A DNA stretch of 64,000 nucleotides from Ustulina deusta (lineage: Eukaryota > Ascomycota > Sordariomycetes > Xylariales > Xylariaceae), in assembly GCA_023159155.1 (NCBI GenBank), contig JAJNNX010000003.1, positions 1,984,001-2,048,000 of the forward strand, in the 5' to 3' direction. The position numbers were made by a program, and so were the translations under genes. Positions 46,015-57,600 of this stretch are shown here, piece after piece; positions within the stretch are counted from its first letter, which is position 1, and each line of letters starts with the position of its first letter. The notes beneath the pieces are model-generated. The model searched no databases. It was not told where the DNA came from and worked only from the letters and a program-made list of their open reading frames with translations.

Positions 46015-46866
46015 GTTGGTCAAGAGACCTGGCCTAGCCCCCTGGATGGTGCAAGACAAACAGGATTGATGGATGAATCGCCCTCTCTTTTGGTACTGGT
46101 GTTATCTCGTGTGTCGTATAAACTGGAATGAACAAGGTTTCCAGGCCGTGCCTGCCTAGTCGAGAGCCTTGGTGTTGTTTATTACTGCCTGCCTAGACCT
46201 ATGAACTCGTGGTAGGTACCCAAATACGTACCTTTAGTAGGTGGGGAGCAGTACCTAAGTTGCGCGACAGTTGCCGGTCCCGACCTGGTATCGCCGTGGA
46301 GCCGGCATCTGAGCACTGCCCAACACCCCCGCGGGGTGCTCGCCTATACGTGCCTACATACATACATACCTACTTTAACCTACCGACCTCGTTTGGTGTC
46401 ATGCGAAGTACAGAGGTTGGTAAGTAAGGTACCTGCCTATTTCATCACTTTCGCTATCCCTTACCTGGGGAAATTTATTCTTTGATAGGTAAGCTGACTA
46501 CATATAGGTACCTAGGTTAGCAGTCTCCCCTAACAGCAATGTTGTCGGACGGGAGATAAAGCATACCTGTCATATCTCCTGCGATCTCTTAGCATCTGTA
46601 TACATACCTTAATACCGGCAAGGATAAGATAGACATAGAGGTACCTTGATATCACCAAGACTATGCGTTAGGCATACAAGTAATCATCGTCATCTCCATC
46701 TTCATCCTCATCCTTACCACGGCCAGTTTTAACCTCAACCAATCAACCCGACTCCTCTCATAGGTATACAAAGTCGTCAGGATCTGTGTATCTATCTATG
46801 TAAGTACCTACCTAACCAAGCATCTAGATAGATACTTAGGTTAGATAAATTCTTGAGCTCAATGAC
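46015..46866. other. Upstream region of the FAR1-type gene; no gene seen
   Basis: It contains several GGTACCTAGG/ACCTACC words (46430, 46506, 46804) and short overlapping frames only. Its right end is the 3' side of the Rad51-paralogue-like gene. Confidence 0.4.
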
Positions 46867-47951
46867 CTACCTACCTGACCCTCCCTTCCACACATACGTC
46901 TCCCAGGGCGAGGCCGCCGTCCACCCAGCCTTCTGAACAACCTCGTGTCGCCTGCCCCGTTCTCTCAAAGCTTCTTCCACGCTGATCCCCGCCGCAAACC
47001 CAGCAACGCCCTCCCTCTCGATCCGCAACCACCCCTTCCAGCCGGCATTGACATCGCCTCCCGTCCCGCCAACCACCACCGTGCCCCACCACGCCCGGCC
47101 GCGGCTCGCATGGTCTCCGTACACCATGTACTCGTCGACGCCCGCCAGGACAGCCTCCACGTGTTCCCGCCCGCGCCGCGCCGGCCGGTAGACGTGCACG
47201 TGGGCCAGGTCCGCAGGCGTCGCGGGATGACTTGGTTTCTCGGCGTCGGTGGAGCCGATCAGACGCGTCGCGTCGAACTTGGCCTCTGCGTCGACGACTA
47301 CGACGGCGAAGTCGTGCGGCGCCGCGATCAACGTCGAGATGAGATGGTACAGAAACGGCAGATACCGCCCGCCGACCGAGATGAGCGGGGACGGCGCTGA
47401 CTGTGTTGCGCGGTGATACCGGCTGATTAGTGCCGATAAGTCGGCCATGGGGATGTCAAGTGGGTTCTGGTGACGCCGCGAGCTGTTGGTGAAAGTCCCG
47501 CGAAGGGAATCGAGTAGCTGTTGGGAAGGATCGTATCGTTAGTGTCGCTCTCATTTTCCTTGCTATGTTACGTGAATGTATGGTATAGCTATTAGTTAGT
47601 CGTAAGAGGCGTGTGTGTGTGTGTGCTGCAGGATTTCACGATGAGATGAATGAATGAATGAAAAATGAAGCATGACATGGTGGCGATAAGATAAGACCGC
47701 CTTTTGAGAGAAACCTCAATTGAATGGGGAGCCTGATGAGGCGTGTGTTTGTGTAGGCATGTGGTCAATATGCTTTGCCTAGGCAAGACAGACTCCCATC
47801 ACTCATCACTGTTCTAATGAACCATCGCTCGACTGTTCGGTGAAATTATTTAAAAAAAAAAATAAAAACAAATACGTACCTCTTCCAGACTTCCCTCCTC
47901 CACCTCCCCGAGCACCCGGGCACCCACATGTCTCGCACCCGCCGCATCCAT
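46867..47951 (-). CDS. Probable Rad51-paralogue-like (XRCC2-like) protein with degenerate P-loop
   Basis: Two exons: 47880-47951 and 46867-47517 (intron GTACGT...CAACAG), 723 nt for 240 residues. The first exon encodes MDAAGARHVGARVLGEVEEG, and the junction EE/LLDSLRG keeps phase 0. The region PLISVGGRYLPFLYHLISTL then AVVVVDAEAKF matches the layout of a RecA-type ATPase (Walker A strand-loop-helix followed by the Walker B-like strand), but the expected GxxxxGKT is GGRYLP, with no lysine. The C-terminal half (HVHVYRPARR, YMVYGDHASRGRAWWGTVVV, GWKGWLRIEREGV) recalls fungal proteins annotated as Rad51/XRCC2-like; this is from memory of the family and not certain. The stop lies in a TCAG/GTAGGT context that could be a donor, so another 3' exon is possible. 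Its start is 103 bp from som1. Confidence 0.6.
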
Positions 47952-48054
47952 CGAATAAATCGCCACAAGCAAGATCGGCAGCCGGCGGTTGTTTCGTATA
48001 CTATAGCCCTCCCTGTCCCAGAGCGGGTCATCCGTGTCGGACCGAGAAAGAAAG
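47952..48054. promoter_or_regulatory. 103-bp gap between divergent start codons (shared promoter/5' UTR zone)
   Basis: The minus-strand gene starts at 47951 and som1 at 48055. Nothing else fits between them, so transcription start sites must overlap or lie inside the opposite gene, unless an upstream exon exists. No TATA box is visible. Confidence 0.5.
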
Positions 48055-48486
48055 ATGACACCACCGTGCCGCGTCTTCCCGGCCTCCCAATTGCCCGCCG
48101 AGATCCAAGTCGACGACGGCAAGAGACGCAAGGGCGGCAGGGTCGACCTCTCGGCTTGCGAGCTGCTTTCGATGGTGCAGTACGATTGCCAGATCGATAG
48201 GCCTGATCTTAGCAATAGCCCCGTGAGATGCTGGCCTGTGCAGCGCTGGTTTCGTCGGTATGTTCTTGCTGCTTCTGCTGTTCTTGCTTTGAGCCCCCCC
48301 CCGGCTTGTTTTGTTGTTGGGGAGATGGAAGCTGTGCTGATCTGTTTGACCAATGATAGTTGTCAGGATCGAAAGGGGAAGTTTCTTGTCGAGACTACCA
48401 TGTGGGAAGGGAGAACATCGCCTCCGGAATCAGTGGGTGAGGGGCCCCGAGATGCTGGTCTTGGAGATGGACGTGGTGGGGCTTGA
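48055..48486 (+). CDS. som1: Som1-type mitochondrial inner membrane peptidase complex subunit
   Basis: Two exons: 48055-48257 and 48360-48486, 330 nt for 109 residues. The 102-nt intron (GTATGT...GATAG) is a multiple of three, so the unspliced frame stays open and hides it. Splicing restores the conserved WPVQRWFRRCQDRKGKFLVE, giving a cysteine the unspliced reading lacks. Preceding it are RKGGRVDLSACELLSMVQYD and the C-containing NSPVRCWP, all diagnostic of the Som1 family, ending with ETTMWEG. In yeast Som1 works with Imp1 and Imp2 to cleave sorting signals at the inner membrane. The start is the first ATG (MTPPCRVFPASQLPAE), which agrees with the usual N-terminus. An upstream in-frame GTG at 48034 is not a likely start. 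Confidence 0.88.
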   Translation: MTPPCRVFPASQLPAEIQVDDGKRRKGGRVDLSACELLSMVQYDCQIDRPDLSNSPVRCWPVQRWFRRYVLAASAVLALSPPPACFVVGEMEAVLICLTNDSCQDRKGKFLVETTMWEGRTSPPESVGEGPRDAGLGDGRGGA

Positions 48487-49351
48487 GCCGGTAGCTGTCA
48501 GACGGTAAAGTGTGTATAGTTGGATCATTGATGGAGATTCTAATCCGAGGAGAGATACCGCAGCACTGCTGGCGTGAGATAGATTTCTGTTCGGCGCATC
48601 TGTACTATTATATTGGAATATTGTCGAAGATTAGAGTTTTACGGATACCAACATGCCTACTTACCTATCTTTCTCTAGACTAGATCTCAGTAATCACGCC
48701 CCTCAACAGAACCACTCAGCGCCAAAATGTAAAACCGGGCTACTTTTTGAATACATCTCGAGTCCAATCACATCTCGTTTCCTTTCAGTGATGCACTCCT
48801 AGAAACGAATCACGTCGCTTAGCCTTGAATACAAAATAACCGAGGAGGTCTGAGGACACCGGTTACTCCTGGTATTTTCGAGGTACGATGGCATAGCAAA
48901 CAGTCAATGGTTAAATAACCAGAGTCAAGTAGTGTGAGGCAGCGTCCCCAAGGTATACCTCCAGGCTCAGGTACAGGATATCAATCATATTGAGGGTAAA
49001 AACGAACGACAGGTGCTGGCAAACACCAATTCGTACTCTCGGCTCACAATACAGAGCTTCCTCGTAAGGGTAACCTCCTGGTCACATGCGTTGAACAAAG
49101 TATGCATATTGAAGGGGGCGGGAAGCTCGATTTCGGAGTCTCGGTGGAAGGGGATCGTACAGTACAATATACGGTCCCGGCCTTTCTTTCTTCCTCGAAG
49201 AATGCCCTCACCCTCACTCTCGCTATCTCACAAGTATACACAGGAAATTCGTTGATGTTGCCGCCCTCGTCTATAGGTCTGGTCCTCTCCCCTTGCCTTG
49301 TATCGGTCATCCCTCACCCATCTGGTGCCTCATGTTTTTTAATCTCTTCAT
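48487..49351. other. Intergenic region between som1 and cox9 (convergent); no gene seen
   Basis: This is the 3' side of both neighbours. Frames at 49013-49310 overlap on both strands and lack family resemblance. Confidence 0.4.
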
Positions 49352-49792
49352 CTAACCAGTTTTTGCGGCGCGCTCAACTTCTAACTGCTTGTAGAAAGCG
49401 TCTCGAGCATTGGTGCGAGGCATGTGGTATCCGTACCTTTGAAAAAAAAAGTTGCAAGTTAGTATCGTATGATGGCTTTGTTGCGGTCGGATTGATCTGT
49501 GAATGACGATCGTCGGGGAATTTCGTACCAGTACGCGCTACCCATTACCATTCCGATACCTTAGGCGCAATGTTAGTGTTGCTCCGAGTTTCAAATCGCC
49601 CGGGGATCGAGATAGACGGGGGTCGAGACGAACCGAGGGAGATGGCCAGGTCGGCGATGAGGCCCCGTTTGAGCATCTGGAACCGAGGTCAGTATGGCCG
49701 GCAGAAAGGAACAAGCAGTACCACGTCAAGAGGCCGAAATAGGCGGCTGGGCTTAGCTGAGTACATACACCAGTGATGGGTTGGACAGCCAT
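49352..49792 (-). CDS. cox9: Cytochrome c oxidase subunit VIIa (Cox9-type)
   Basis: Four exons: 49769-49792, 49634-49676, 49529-49559 and 49352-49436, 183 nt for 60 residues, matching the 55-60 residues of the family. All introns are GT-AG, with a CTAAC branch sequence before the last acceptor. The product starts MAVQPITGMLKRGLIADLAI, crosses the membrane once (about residues 14-33, SLGGIGMVMGSAYWY) and ends GYHMPRTNARDAFYKQLEVE followed by a short lysine-containing tail. The N-terminal PITG..KR and the YWYG.H.P....RD.FY.. pattern match yeast Cox9. It is a structural subunit of respiratory complex IV in the mitochondrial inner membrane. Exon 3 is only 31 nt. It is divergent from mrpl22, another mitochondrial gene. 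Confidence 0.93.
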
Positions 49793-50357
49793 TGTGAAGA
49801 GAGCTTCTTGCGGTTGTGGTGATGGTGGCGGTGGTGATGGCGAGGAAGCTCGAAGGGAGATGTGGTGGCCGGCTGATGGGTTCGGTGGAACGATTCGGGA
49901 TTGAAAATGGAGCTTTCGTTATTCGCGCGAGAGAGCTTCCTTCAATTGCTCAATTGAGTCACGTGGAAGAGATGTCCAAGGTTGGTACTGTTGGGATAGG
50001 TATTACCCCTCACAGTGGGTTCTGTGTCAATTAGTCTCCATCCTTCCACCTAATGCTACCTACCTAAGAATAGTGCCGACCTAGGTACATAGTAGTACTG
50101 TGTATTTAGGTCGTACCACCATGAATCGAAAGCACTACCTACAGCCACAGTTAGTGGATATCAGGGTGAGGCTTGATAGACGATGAGACAGACGCAGGTC
50201 CAGCGGAGATCCACTATTTTAATGGTGGGAAAGGAACCTGGCCCGGGCCATCTTCGGGAGAAGGCCGAAAGCCGAACGCGCCAAGGACCAATCGAGCCTT
50301 TTTCTATAGCTTCACTCCGTCTCCATCTCCAGGTGTAGCAAAGAAGCAGCACAGATC
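49793..50357. promoter_or_regulatory. 565-bp divergent promoter region of cox9 and mrpl22
   Basis: The start codons of two nuclear genes for mitochondrial proteins point away from each other across this interval. It holds CTACCTAAG and CCTAGGTAC words (50059-50089) and a TCACGTGGAA (CACGTG, 49960-49965), a possible bHLH factor site. No coding frame is convincing. Co-regulation is inference. Confidence 0.5.
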
Positions 50358-51501
50358 ATGAGTCTACATTTGCCAGCGCGCCGGGCTGTCAATGCCGGTA
50401 TGCATTGACTTGTTTTCCTTTGTCCTGCGTCATAATCCTATCCCCTTTTCTTTTTTCCTTTCTTTTTGGCGTCCGCTAACCAATCGTCCTCCACAGCTCG
50501 CGCCAGTATAGGCAAGCCGTCCCTACACCTCCAATACCTCCTCCCCCGAACACAACGTCGAAATGCCTGGTGGTCGCTCCCCGGCCTCTCCAAGAAGGAC
50601 ACAGGCGACGACACCCCGCTCGCCAAGGAGATGACAAAACGAGAGAAGCAGAACAAACTCGCCGAGCGTCTCGCGAGCCGCACCCAGGGCTCGACCATCT
50701 TCGACGAGGAGATCAAGGGCTCCGAAGAGGCGCGGAAGAAACCCGCCCCGTCGCCCCTCGACTACAGCAAGATGAAGGAACACATGGAGCACGCCCTTGA
50801 CCCCGACCCCAGGTGGAGGGTGCGATATCAACGGAGGAAGATCATGCAGATGGTCCGCGCCAACGGCCAGCTGTCCAAGAAGGAGCACATCAAGCTCACC
50901 GAGAAGGAGCTCAGGAGCACCAGCTCGGTTCTCCCTACGAGCACAAAGAAGCTGGTCCATCTGGCGCATCAGATCGTAGGCAAGACTGTCGACGACGCCA
51001 TCACGCAGATGCGCTACAGCAAGAAAAAGTTGGCCAGGGAGGTCAAGTATCAGCTGGAAGAGGCGCGGGATGACGCTATCGCGAGCCGCGGTATGGGACT
51101 TGGCGCGCAGAACGGCGAGATCATGACCCCGCGAAAGATTCAGACGAAGGACGGCAAGACGATAGAGGTCCAGGATCCTACGCGGCTCTACGTCGATGAG
51201 TCGTGGGTTACTAAGGGCCCGTATCGGGGGAGGAGGATTCAGTATCACGCCAGGGGTCGCATGTCCCTCATGTGGAGGCCGACTACGAGTGAGTAACACC
51301 CCGTCCCGCTTAGGGTCTTCTAGGCATGCACGGCTTTGTACTGATTTACCTTCTGCTTAAGGCATCAACCTAGTGTTGAAGGAGGAGAAGACGAGAATAC
51401 GACAACATGATGAAAAAGTGGCCAAGGAAGCGAAGAAAGCTCCTTGGGTCCATCTGCCCAATCGCCCAGTCACGGCACAGAGACAGTATTGCTTGTGGTA
51501 A
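50358..51501 (+). CDS. mrpl22: Mitochondrial large ribosomal subunit protein uL22m
   Basis: Three exons: 50358-50397, 50497-51288 and 51362-51501, 972 nt for 323 residues. Exon 1 encodes MSLHLPARRAVNA, the start of a basic, arginine-containing mitochondrial presequence continuing as RASIGKPSLHLQYLLPRTQR. The last intron starts GTGAGT at 51289; without splicing the frame would stop at once (GAGTAA), and splicing gives TTSINLVLKEEKTRIR. Residues about 145-300 carry the uL22 domain (ELRSTSSVLPTSTKKLVHLA, DDAITQMRYSKKKLAREVKY, then WVTKGPYRGRRIQYHARGRM, the extended loop that lines the exit tunnel). It acts in the mitochondrial ribosome. Divergent from cox9. Confidence 0.93.
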
Positions 51502-53376
51502 TAACAACATCCGAGGTTTTCCGTGCGACGCCGTCCTAGAAAATTCCCGTGGCAGATGATCTGACCAGGAGATAATACCTGGCCTTGTACATGTACATAT
51601 GTGTAGGATATTATGTATTCTCCTGGTTGTTATCATATTGGACGAATGGTGATGTCGATCAACTTGGACGGGAACTTGTCGACTTCCATCTCGGTTCACT
51701 CGGTTCATCATCCATTTTCTCCCCCTGTATTCCAAACCTCCTCGGCGGGGTCATGGGCCAGCGTCATATCGGATATTAGTTGTTGATCAGATACTTGAGT
51801 GTATACAGCCCGTTCTGTTTCGCTACTCCGTATTGACAGGTCAAGATCCATCTCATGATCAGGGATGGGAGGACGGTACAAAGATCCCGAAATAAATGCT
51901 GTGCGGCAATATGTATAACATGTATAACGTGGTACCATATGATACCATTAGGAGCAGCACTTCCGAATTATGCTACGTGCAAGTGTAATGGATGTTTGCC
52001 TTGGGTCATGTTTCACGAATCGTGGGATCCGACTCAGGCAGAGTACAACATACACCCGTGCGCCACCACAGTCCGGAACGGCGTGTGACGCCAGAAACGA
52101 ACGTGTCTGGAATCAATCGGCCAACTACTAAGTGATGCTACGGGCCATGTAGGCATGTTGCTGGTGATCGATCCGAGCTGGATAGACCATACAACCTGTA
52201 TCAACGCCCTACATATGCATATTACCTGTTAAATACCTGTTTTCAACCCCTTCAAGTTTCACACTTGACACAGCATCGCTTAACTCTCCACGTCCACATT
52301 CTCAAAAAAAAATCAGATTACATTTATACATGACCTATTCTTGCTGTGACAAAAAAAAAAAAAAGTCAGGCTTCTAACTAAGACCACACACCTACATAAA
52401 CTTGGGATAAGAGATGGTTCGTCCCAATAATGTGTACATATGTGTAGGTGCACTACCTAGGTAGGCAAGCGATCGGTTTCAGCATGGCGATCAATCGCCC
52501 AGTTTCATATTTTCCGTCTTCTATCCGCCTCCGGCCGTCCACCTTGTTTATTTTGTTAGCAACCTCTCTAACCACAGGCTCGTCATCGCGCATATATCCT
52601 ACCGCAGGAACGGACACACAAAATTTCAAACTCTCTAGAATTTGCGCTATCCTAGCTTTAGCTAGATCACCTAGACCTAGATCTAAGATCAGCTATGGTA
52701 TTATGGTCCTAGTGCACAAATCAAGGCACTGCGTATATCACAACAACAAGATTGCCGTAACAAATGTTGAGACAACAAGAGAGATCCAGAAAATGGCAAT
52801 TGGTCTTACTCGCCTGACACTATACAATAAATACACCCTATGTCGCTTGAATACACTAGCACAGTCGGCTTGAAAATACCCTCGATTCAGAGTATGGTTT
52901 ACTTACTTAGTACATGAGCATATGCATTTCTTGTCCCTGTCTGGACAAAAACATGGGTTCTGACAATAGACGAGCATACATTTCCTGCATGCGATGCTAC
53001 ATAGAAACTCACGCATAGCACATGTATGATCCCACCAAGGGGTATGGCAGTGTCCAAGACATTGCATTTCAGATATTGCCTTGTCAACATCTACAGCTTT
53101 ATGATGGCATAGCTACATGTGATTTGGGCCTCTAATCAGTCCCGTCCAAATACACAGGTCATAGGCATCAAGCCATATCAATACAATCCGTTCTTGACCC
53201 CTTTCGGCAATTGAATTAGACTTGCTGCACAATTTCATGCACAAAAAAAACTGTCATATTAGGCGCAGCACGAAGCCACCGCGGGTCCACGTGAATCTGC
53301 TCTCCATTTTTTGATCACCCATGCATGTCAAGCTGATACAAGTAAAATCCAGTATCAGTCTAGGAGGTGGGCCAAC
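51502..53376. other. Intergenic region, no convincing gene
   Basis: A 141-residue plus-strand frame at 52448-52873 begins at GTG and its composition is not coding-like. A-runs occur at 52304 and 52351. Nothing else is recognisable. Confidence 0.4.
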
Positions 53377-54614
53377 TTAAATCATGGTTCTTGGCTGTGT
53401 ACGAGGCATCATATCCTCGTATCTTCTCGCATGAGTTTCGAGATCCGACGAGTTCGAGTACATCGACGTTGGTGAGGTGGCCATGGCCGTAGAGTCCGCA
53501 TGCACTGGCAGTGTCGTAATGATGGGTTTAGGTAGACCAGCTTCAGCTCTACCGATGTCGTTTCCAAATTGACGATTCGAGATGGCCATAGGTTCCGAAA
53601 TCTTGTAGTTGCGAACACGGTTGGCTGTCTTGTTCCGTTGTCGGCGTCGTAGACAAACGCAGACTGCAATGATGAGAGCTGCCAAGGCGGCTGCACCCAC
53701 CCCTGCTCCAATCCCAGCTTTTACAGCTGTTGAGAGTCCAGTGGTAGCTTCTGATGTGCTTGAAGTGGCAGCCGGTTGCGAAGAGCCAGAAGCGGTCGAT
53801 GGTGAAGATGTTGAAGCTGATGTTAAAGTGGTTGGCGATGAGACCTTATCATCTATCAGTATATACATCTGCATCTGCAAATAGATAGTGTACCACTTAC
53901 AGGGGCAGTTGTAGCCTTGGTGACAGACGCCGACGCAGTAGTTTCTTGACTTGCCACTGTTGTACTTGCAACAGTACTCTGAGAAGAGGATTCTGCACTG
54001 GACACGGAAGTGGTAGTAGAACCAGCAACTGTTGAGGTGGTAGTCGGTGCTGCTCCAGCGACAGTAGACTCAGGCTCAGCGGATTCCGGCACGGTTGAGC
54101 TGGTCGGGGCAGGAGGTGGTTGACTACTAGCCGCTGCGCCTGGATAACACGCCCTAAGTTAGACAAAAATTCATATGCATGGCAGCGGCTCGACAGAGGT
54201 TTTACTGACTTGCACAGATCGCATTTGCGTAAGTCTCTGCGAGGGGGATTTGTGCATCGGGTCCATCGGCAGCGCATGCTTGAGTAATGCAATCTCGAAT
54301 GCCATCGTGAAAGGAGTCAGTTTTGCCGCAGACACATAGTGTGTCGCCACTGGCACATCCTAGATTTGCCGCATTCACAAAAACACCATTGACACAACCA
54401 GTCTACATAGGGGCGGCGTAGTCAGTAATCCTGTTGTCATCTGGATCAAACATGTATGGCATGTGTATGTAAGAACAGACATAAACCAAAAAGAGTCGAG
54501 AAAGTGTTAGAAACTTACGGAGCAGACCGAAGGTGTTGTATCCTGGGCGCTGACCAGGCCCAGGATGGTGACAAGCACAATTGCGATCACTTGCTTGAAC
54601 ATCATGGTGTTCAT
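53377..54614 (-). CDS. CFEM-domain single-pass membrane protein
   Basis: Four exons: 54519-54614, 54210-54402, 53901-54139 and 53377-53844, 996 nt for 331 residues. Residues 1-23 are a signal peptide (MNTMMFKQVIAIVLVTILGL then VSA). Residues about 28-97 form a CFEM domain with eight cysteines (VCS, TGC, LGC, LCVC, DC, AC, IC) and the conserved aspartate in CASGDTLCVCG, which binds haem iron in characterised CFEM proteins. Residues about 98-217 are a Ser/Thr/Ala/Pro-rich stalk, probably O-glycosylated. Residues about 219-240 are a transmembrane helix (IGAGVGAAALAALIIAVCVC) followed by RRRQR and a 90-residue cytosolic tail. There is a transmembrane segment in place of a GPI signal. A surface sensor or haem-handling role is inference. 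The acceptor of exon 4 (GATAAG) was chosen because the alternative gives a 26-nt intron. Confidence 0.87.
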
Positions 54615-57600
54615 TTGTTTGATGTAAAGAATTGGTGGCTCAAGTTGAACGGCTACAGACAATGTAGGGCGAAAAGAAGGGGTATCTAGAACAAAAGTGG
54701 TCGAACTGGCCGGCCGTGAAGAAGCGAACCAAAAGAGTGGCAACGAAGACAAGTGAGTGTGCGGCTTGAAGATGATTGTCAGTGTTGCACCAGGTTGCCC
54801 ATTGTGGTGTAAAAGGAAGGTAGGGTGGTTGAGGGTAGACAAAGAGGGGAGATCTGGCGGCCTGTCAGAAAAGAGAATTGACGATGGTGGAGGGTCTCGC
54901 AAATCGATTTGGTTGTGGGAGGTTGACAGGTAGATCAGCTAAGGTCAGGACCGATCAAGAAAGTGCGGGTGTACTTCTTGAAGGTAACCGAGAAAGAATG
55001 TTTGCGAGGGCTGTCCCACGTTGTTGACGGTCCCCAAAACGATGCCACTGTAATAACTCCTAGCCTAGTATCGTACGTGTACGTCCTTTGAGCTGTGCAA
55101 CGTCGCCTATATCCCGCAGGGATTTTTTGTTCCAGCTACACTGCCTCGGTCCCTTCTCTTTCTCGAGGCACAGCAAGCAAGATGCAATTTTCTTCTTGTG
55201 TCACCACTGGTGGTCAATGGGCACAGTTTGTTCACGTCCAGAATGTTCCTGTGCAAGGAGCAACTGGTGCTGTTGCAAGATGGGCTGTGTGAATAGAACA
55301 GATACACGAAAGAGGTGATGGCTTGGCTGGAAAACCAACAGCGGTACAGTCAGCAGCAAGCCGGGAAAGGGGATGAGGCGGCTGTATCAAGTACTACTTG
55401 AGGGTTTGTTGTTGTTGTTGTTGTTGTTGTAGTTATATATTCCTTAGGGCTCCTACAAGGGATTTGTGAGGTTGTACGTGTATAAATAAGTAACGAACAA
55501 GGCGTCACGTAGTGCACCGGTGCAGTGAGGGACAATCAAGGTCTAAATGAGTGACAAGAATGGACAAGAAGGGGATCGTATAAAGGCGATGGGTAGAAGT
55601 GAAGGGAAGTGAAGCTGACGACAACACCGCCCACGATGCACACAATGCCAGAGGTAAAGGTGACGAGGCCCTGGGGGATGGGATAAGTGGGAAGAGAAGA
55701 GGAAAGCAGTGTGCCGTAGGCTGGTATACTAGTACGGAGGTATTCCATCGGGAGAAGGAAGATCCAACATAAGGAAGTACATATCTACATCCATACCCCT
55801 GATTTGGCTGTTGCAAGATATCGTAGTACGTACCTAGCTGTACATAAGGCAGGTGCGCTACCTACATATCCACTGCAGTATGTGGGATGGATTATACTAC
55901 ACTAAGTGTGTACCTGCATGATGTTGTGCTCACTTACTTACCTCCACTAGGTAGTGTGTGCACTACCTATCCCATGCATCAAGTAGTAGCAGTGACGTTT
56001 ACTGACACCTCCCACCTCCTTCCAACACTGACAACTTCACCAACCATAGGTAAATACAAGAGATGTTGGGCTATGCTTCCTACTATAGTATTGTGCACTG
56101 CACTATCCATCTTTCTCAACACCTACCTGTAGCATGTACTATGTAGTGCATACTGCTGCTAACTGTACCTAGATACAGACGTGTGCTTGCTGTTCTAGTA
56201 TACCTATGTCGACTATGCTTCTGCTCTAGCGGAATGAAATGTGAGCGTTCTCTGCATGATGGCGTCTGATGGCGTGTAGCAGACTGGACAAGGAAAGCCC
56301 CAAGCTTCGTCATTTGTCTTGCAGAACTGGAAGCGATCCATTGGACTACTACCTAGACTAGCTAGTCTTGCTCGTCTAGTCTAGCCTTATTATACATGTG
56401 AAACACAAGCCTTAACAACTTCTGGTTGGTCTGTCTTCCAGCTCCCAGGATTTGGCGCCACAAGCGAGACACTAGTCCCCAGTCGGCCAGTTCTGAAAAT
56501 ATCCCCAGAAAGGCAGCTTCTTGGCAGGACACATTGGCATGAAAGGTACATAGGCACTAGCGTCAGATAACAGCACTATATCACGGTACCAATTTGACTG
56601 CCTGCTGCTGTAGCCTCAAGATTAATAACACCAAGTCCCTCTACTTGGGCTCTGTACCTTATGCTGATCTATGGTAGCCTTGTGCTGGACAGCTGTATAT
56701 TTAGACCCTTCCGCAAGGAGAGCAGCAACAGTGGTGGGCGGTTCTCGTGTACATTGGCCAATCGGATTGTTGAAAACAGAATTTCAAGCGCAAAAGGCCG
56801 CCCACCAACAAATTTGCTTCCTAGGTGCAGTAGCTTGACTGCGGTCTCAAACCCTTGTCTTCGACACACGAATACACTATATTTACAGGACATCTGTTGA
56901 CAACACTGGCGAGAGTACCCTCCATATACAGTATACACTAAGTCGGCAGCACCAAGTAGACAGCCACACTAAAGATCAGCACAAGGATAAAACCCTTGGC
57001 AACGGTTGGGACCTCAGCTCATGGCGTCAATTAAATGCTTACACACTTGGCTTATTACTATGTAGTGTAAAAATTTGCATTTGTCTGCAGAAGAGGGAAA
57101 AGAGAAAAGAAAAGAGGAAGGGGAGTGTTGTTTCAAACCAACAAGCCATATTAGTTAGCTCGCTGGAGGTATCATTTCCATATCAACTCTACCAGCCAGC
57201 CACGATAATTGTACTGATCTGCGCATAAACTTCCCCATCTTACTGCCTCAATAAAAGTGGCTCGCTTTGGGACTGAGGAGACGGCCTCTGTTTATAATTG
57301 GTAGGATGGGGTTAGGCTACCGTTACGAACCGCGCGCATGTAGATGTTGCACCTGCCAGTCACATTCCAGATATCAGCTTGAACCAGAGCCCGTTAGCAT
57401 CCATACAGCAAGTAATCGTCCCAGATGTTCCCAAGAGCTCTCCGTACGTCGAAGGGGCGCTTTGGGCCGCAGCGTAGTCCAGAGCGGGAAAAAGCTGCAT
57501 CATATGTCTCAGTCTTTCAGATCCAACATCATCCGTGTGCACAGTTACTCGCCCAAGCAGAAAACAAGACCGCCTAGACCGCCTAGACCGCCTAAGTAAG

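Noticed and set aside
44896..46131. 411-residue plus-strand open frame opposite the FAR1-type gene
   Set aside because: It is antisense to a recognised domain, is made of repeated L/R runs from the polyQ and polyP codons, and has no family features.
52448..52873. 141-residue plus-strand frame
   Set aside because: It begins at GTG, has no splice or domain evidence, and its amino-acid composition is like random intergenic DNA.
55505..55816. 103-residue minus-strand frame
   Set aside because: Low-complexity Ser/Pro/Leu translation, overlapped by another frame, with no conserved feature.
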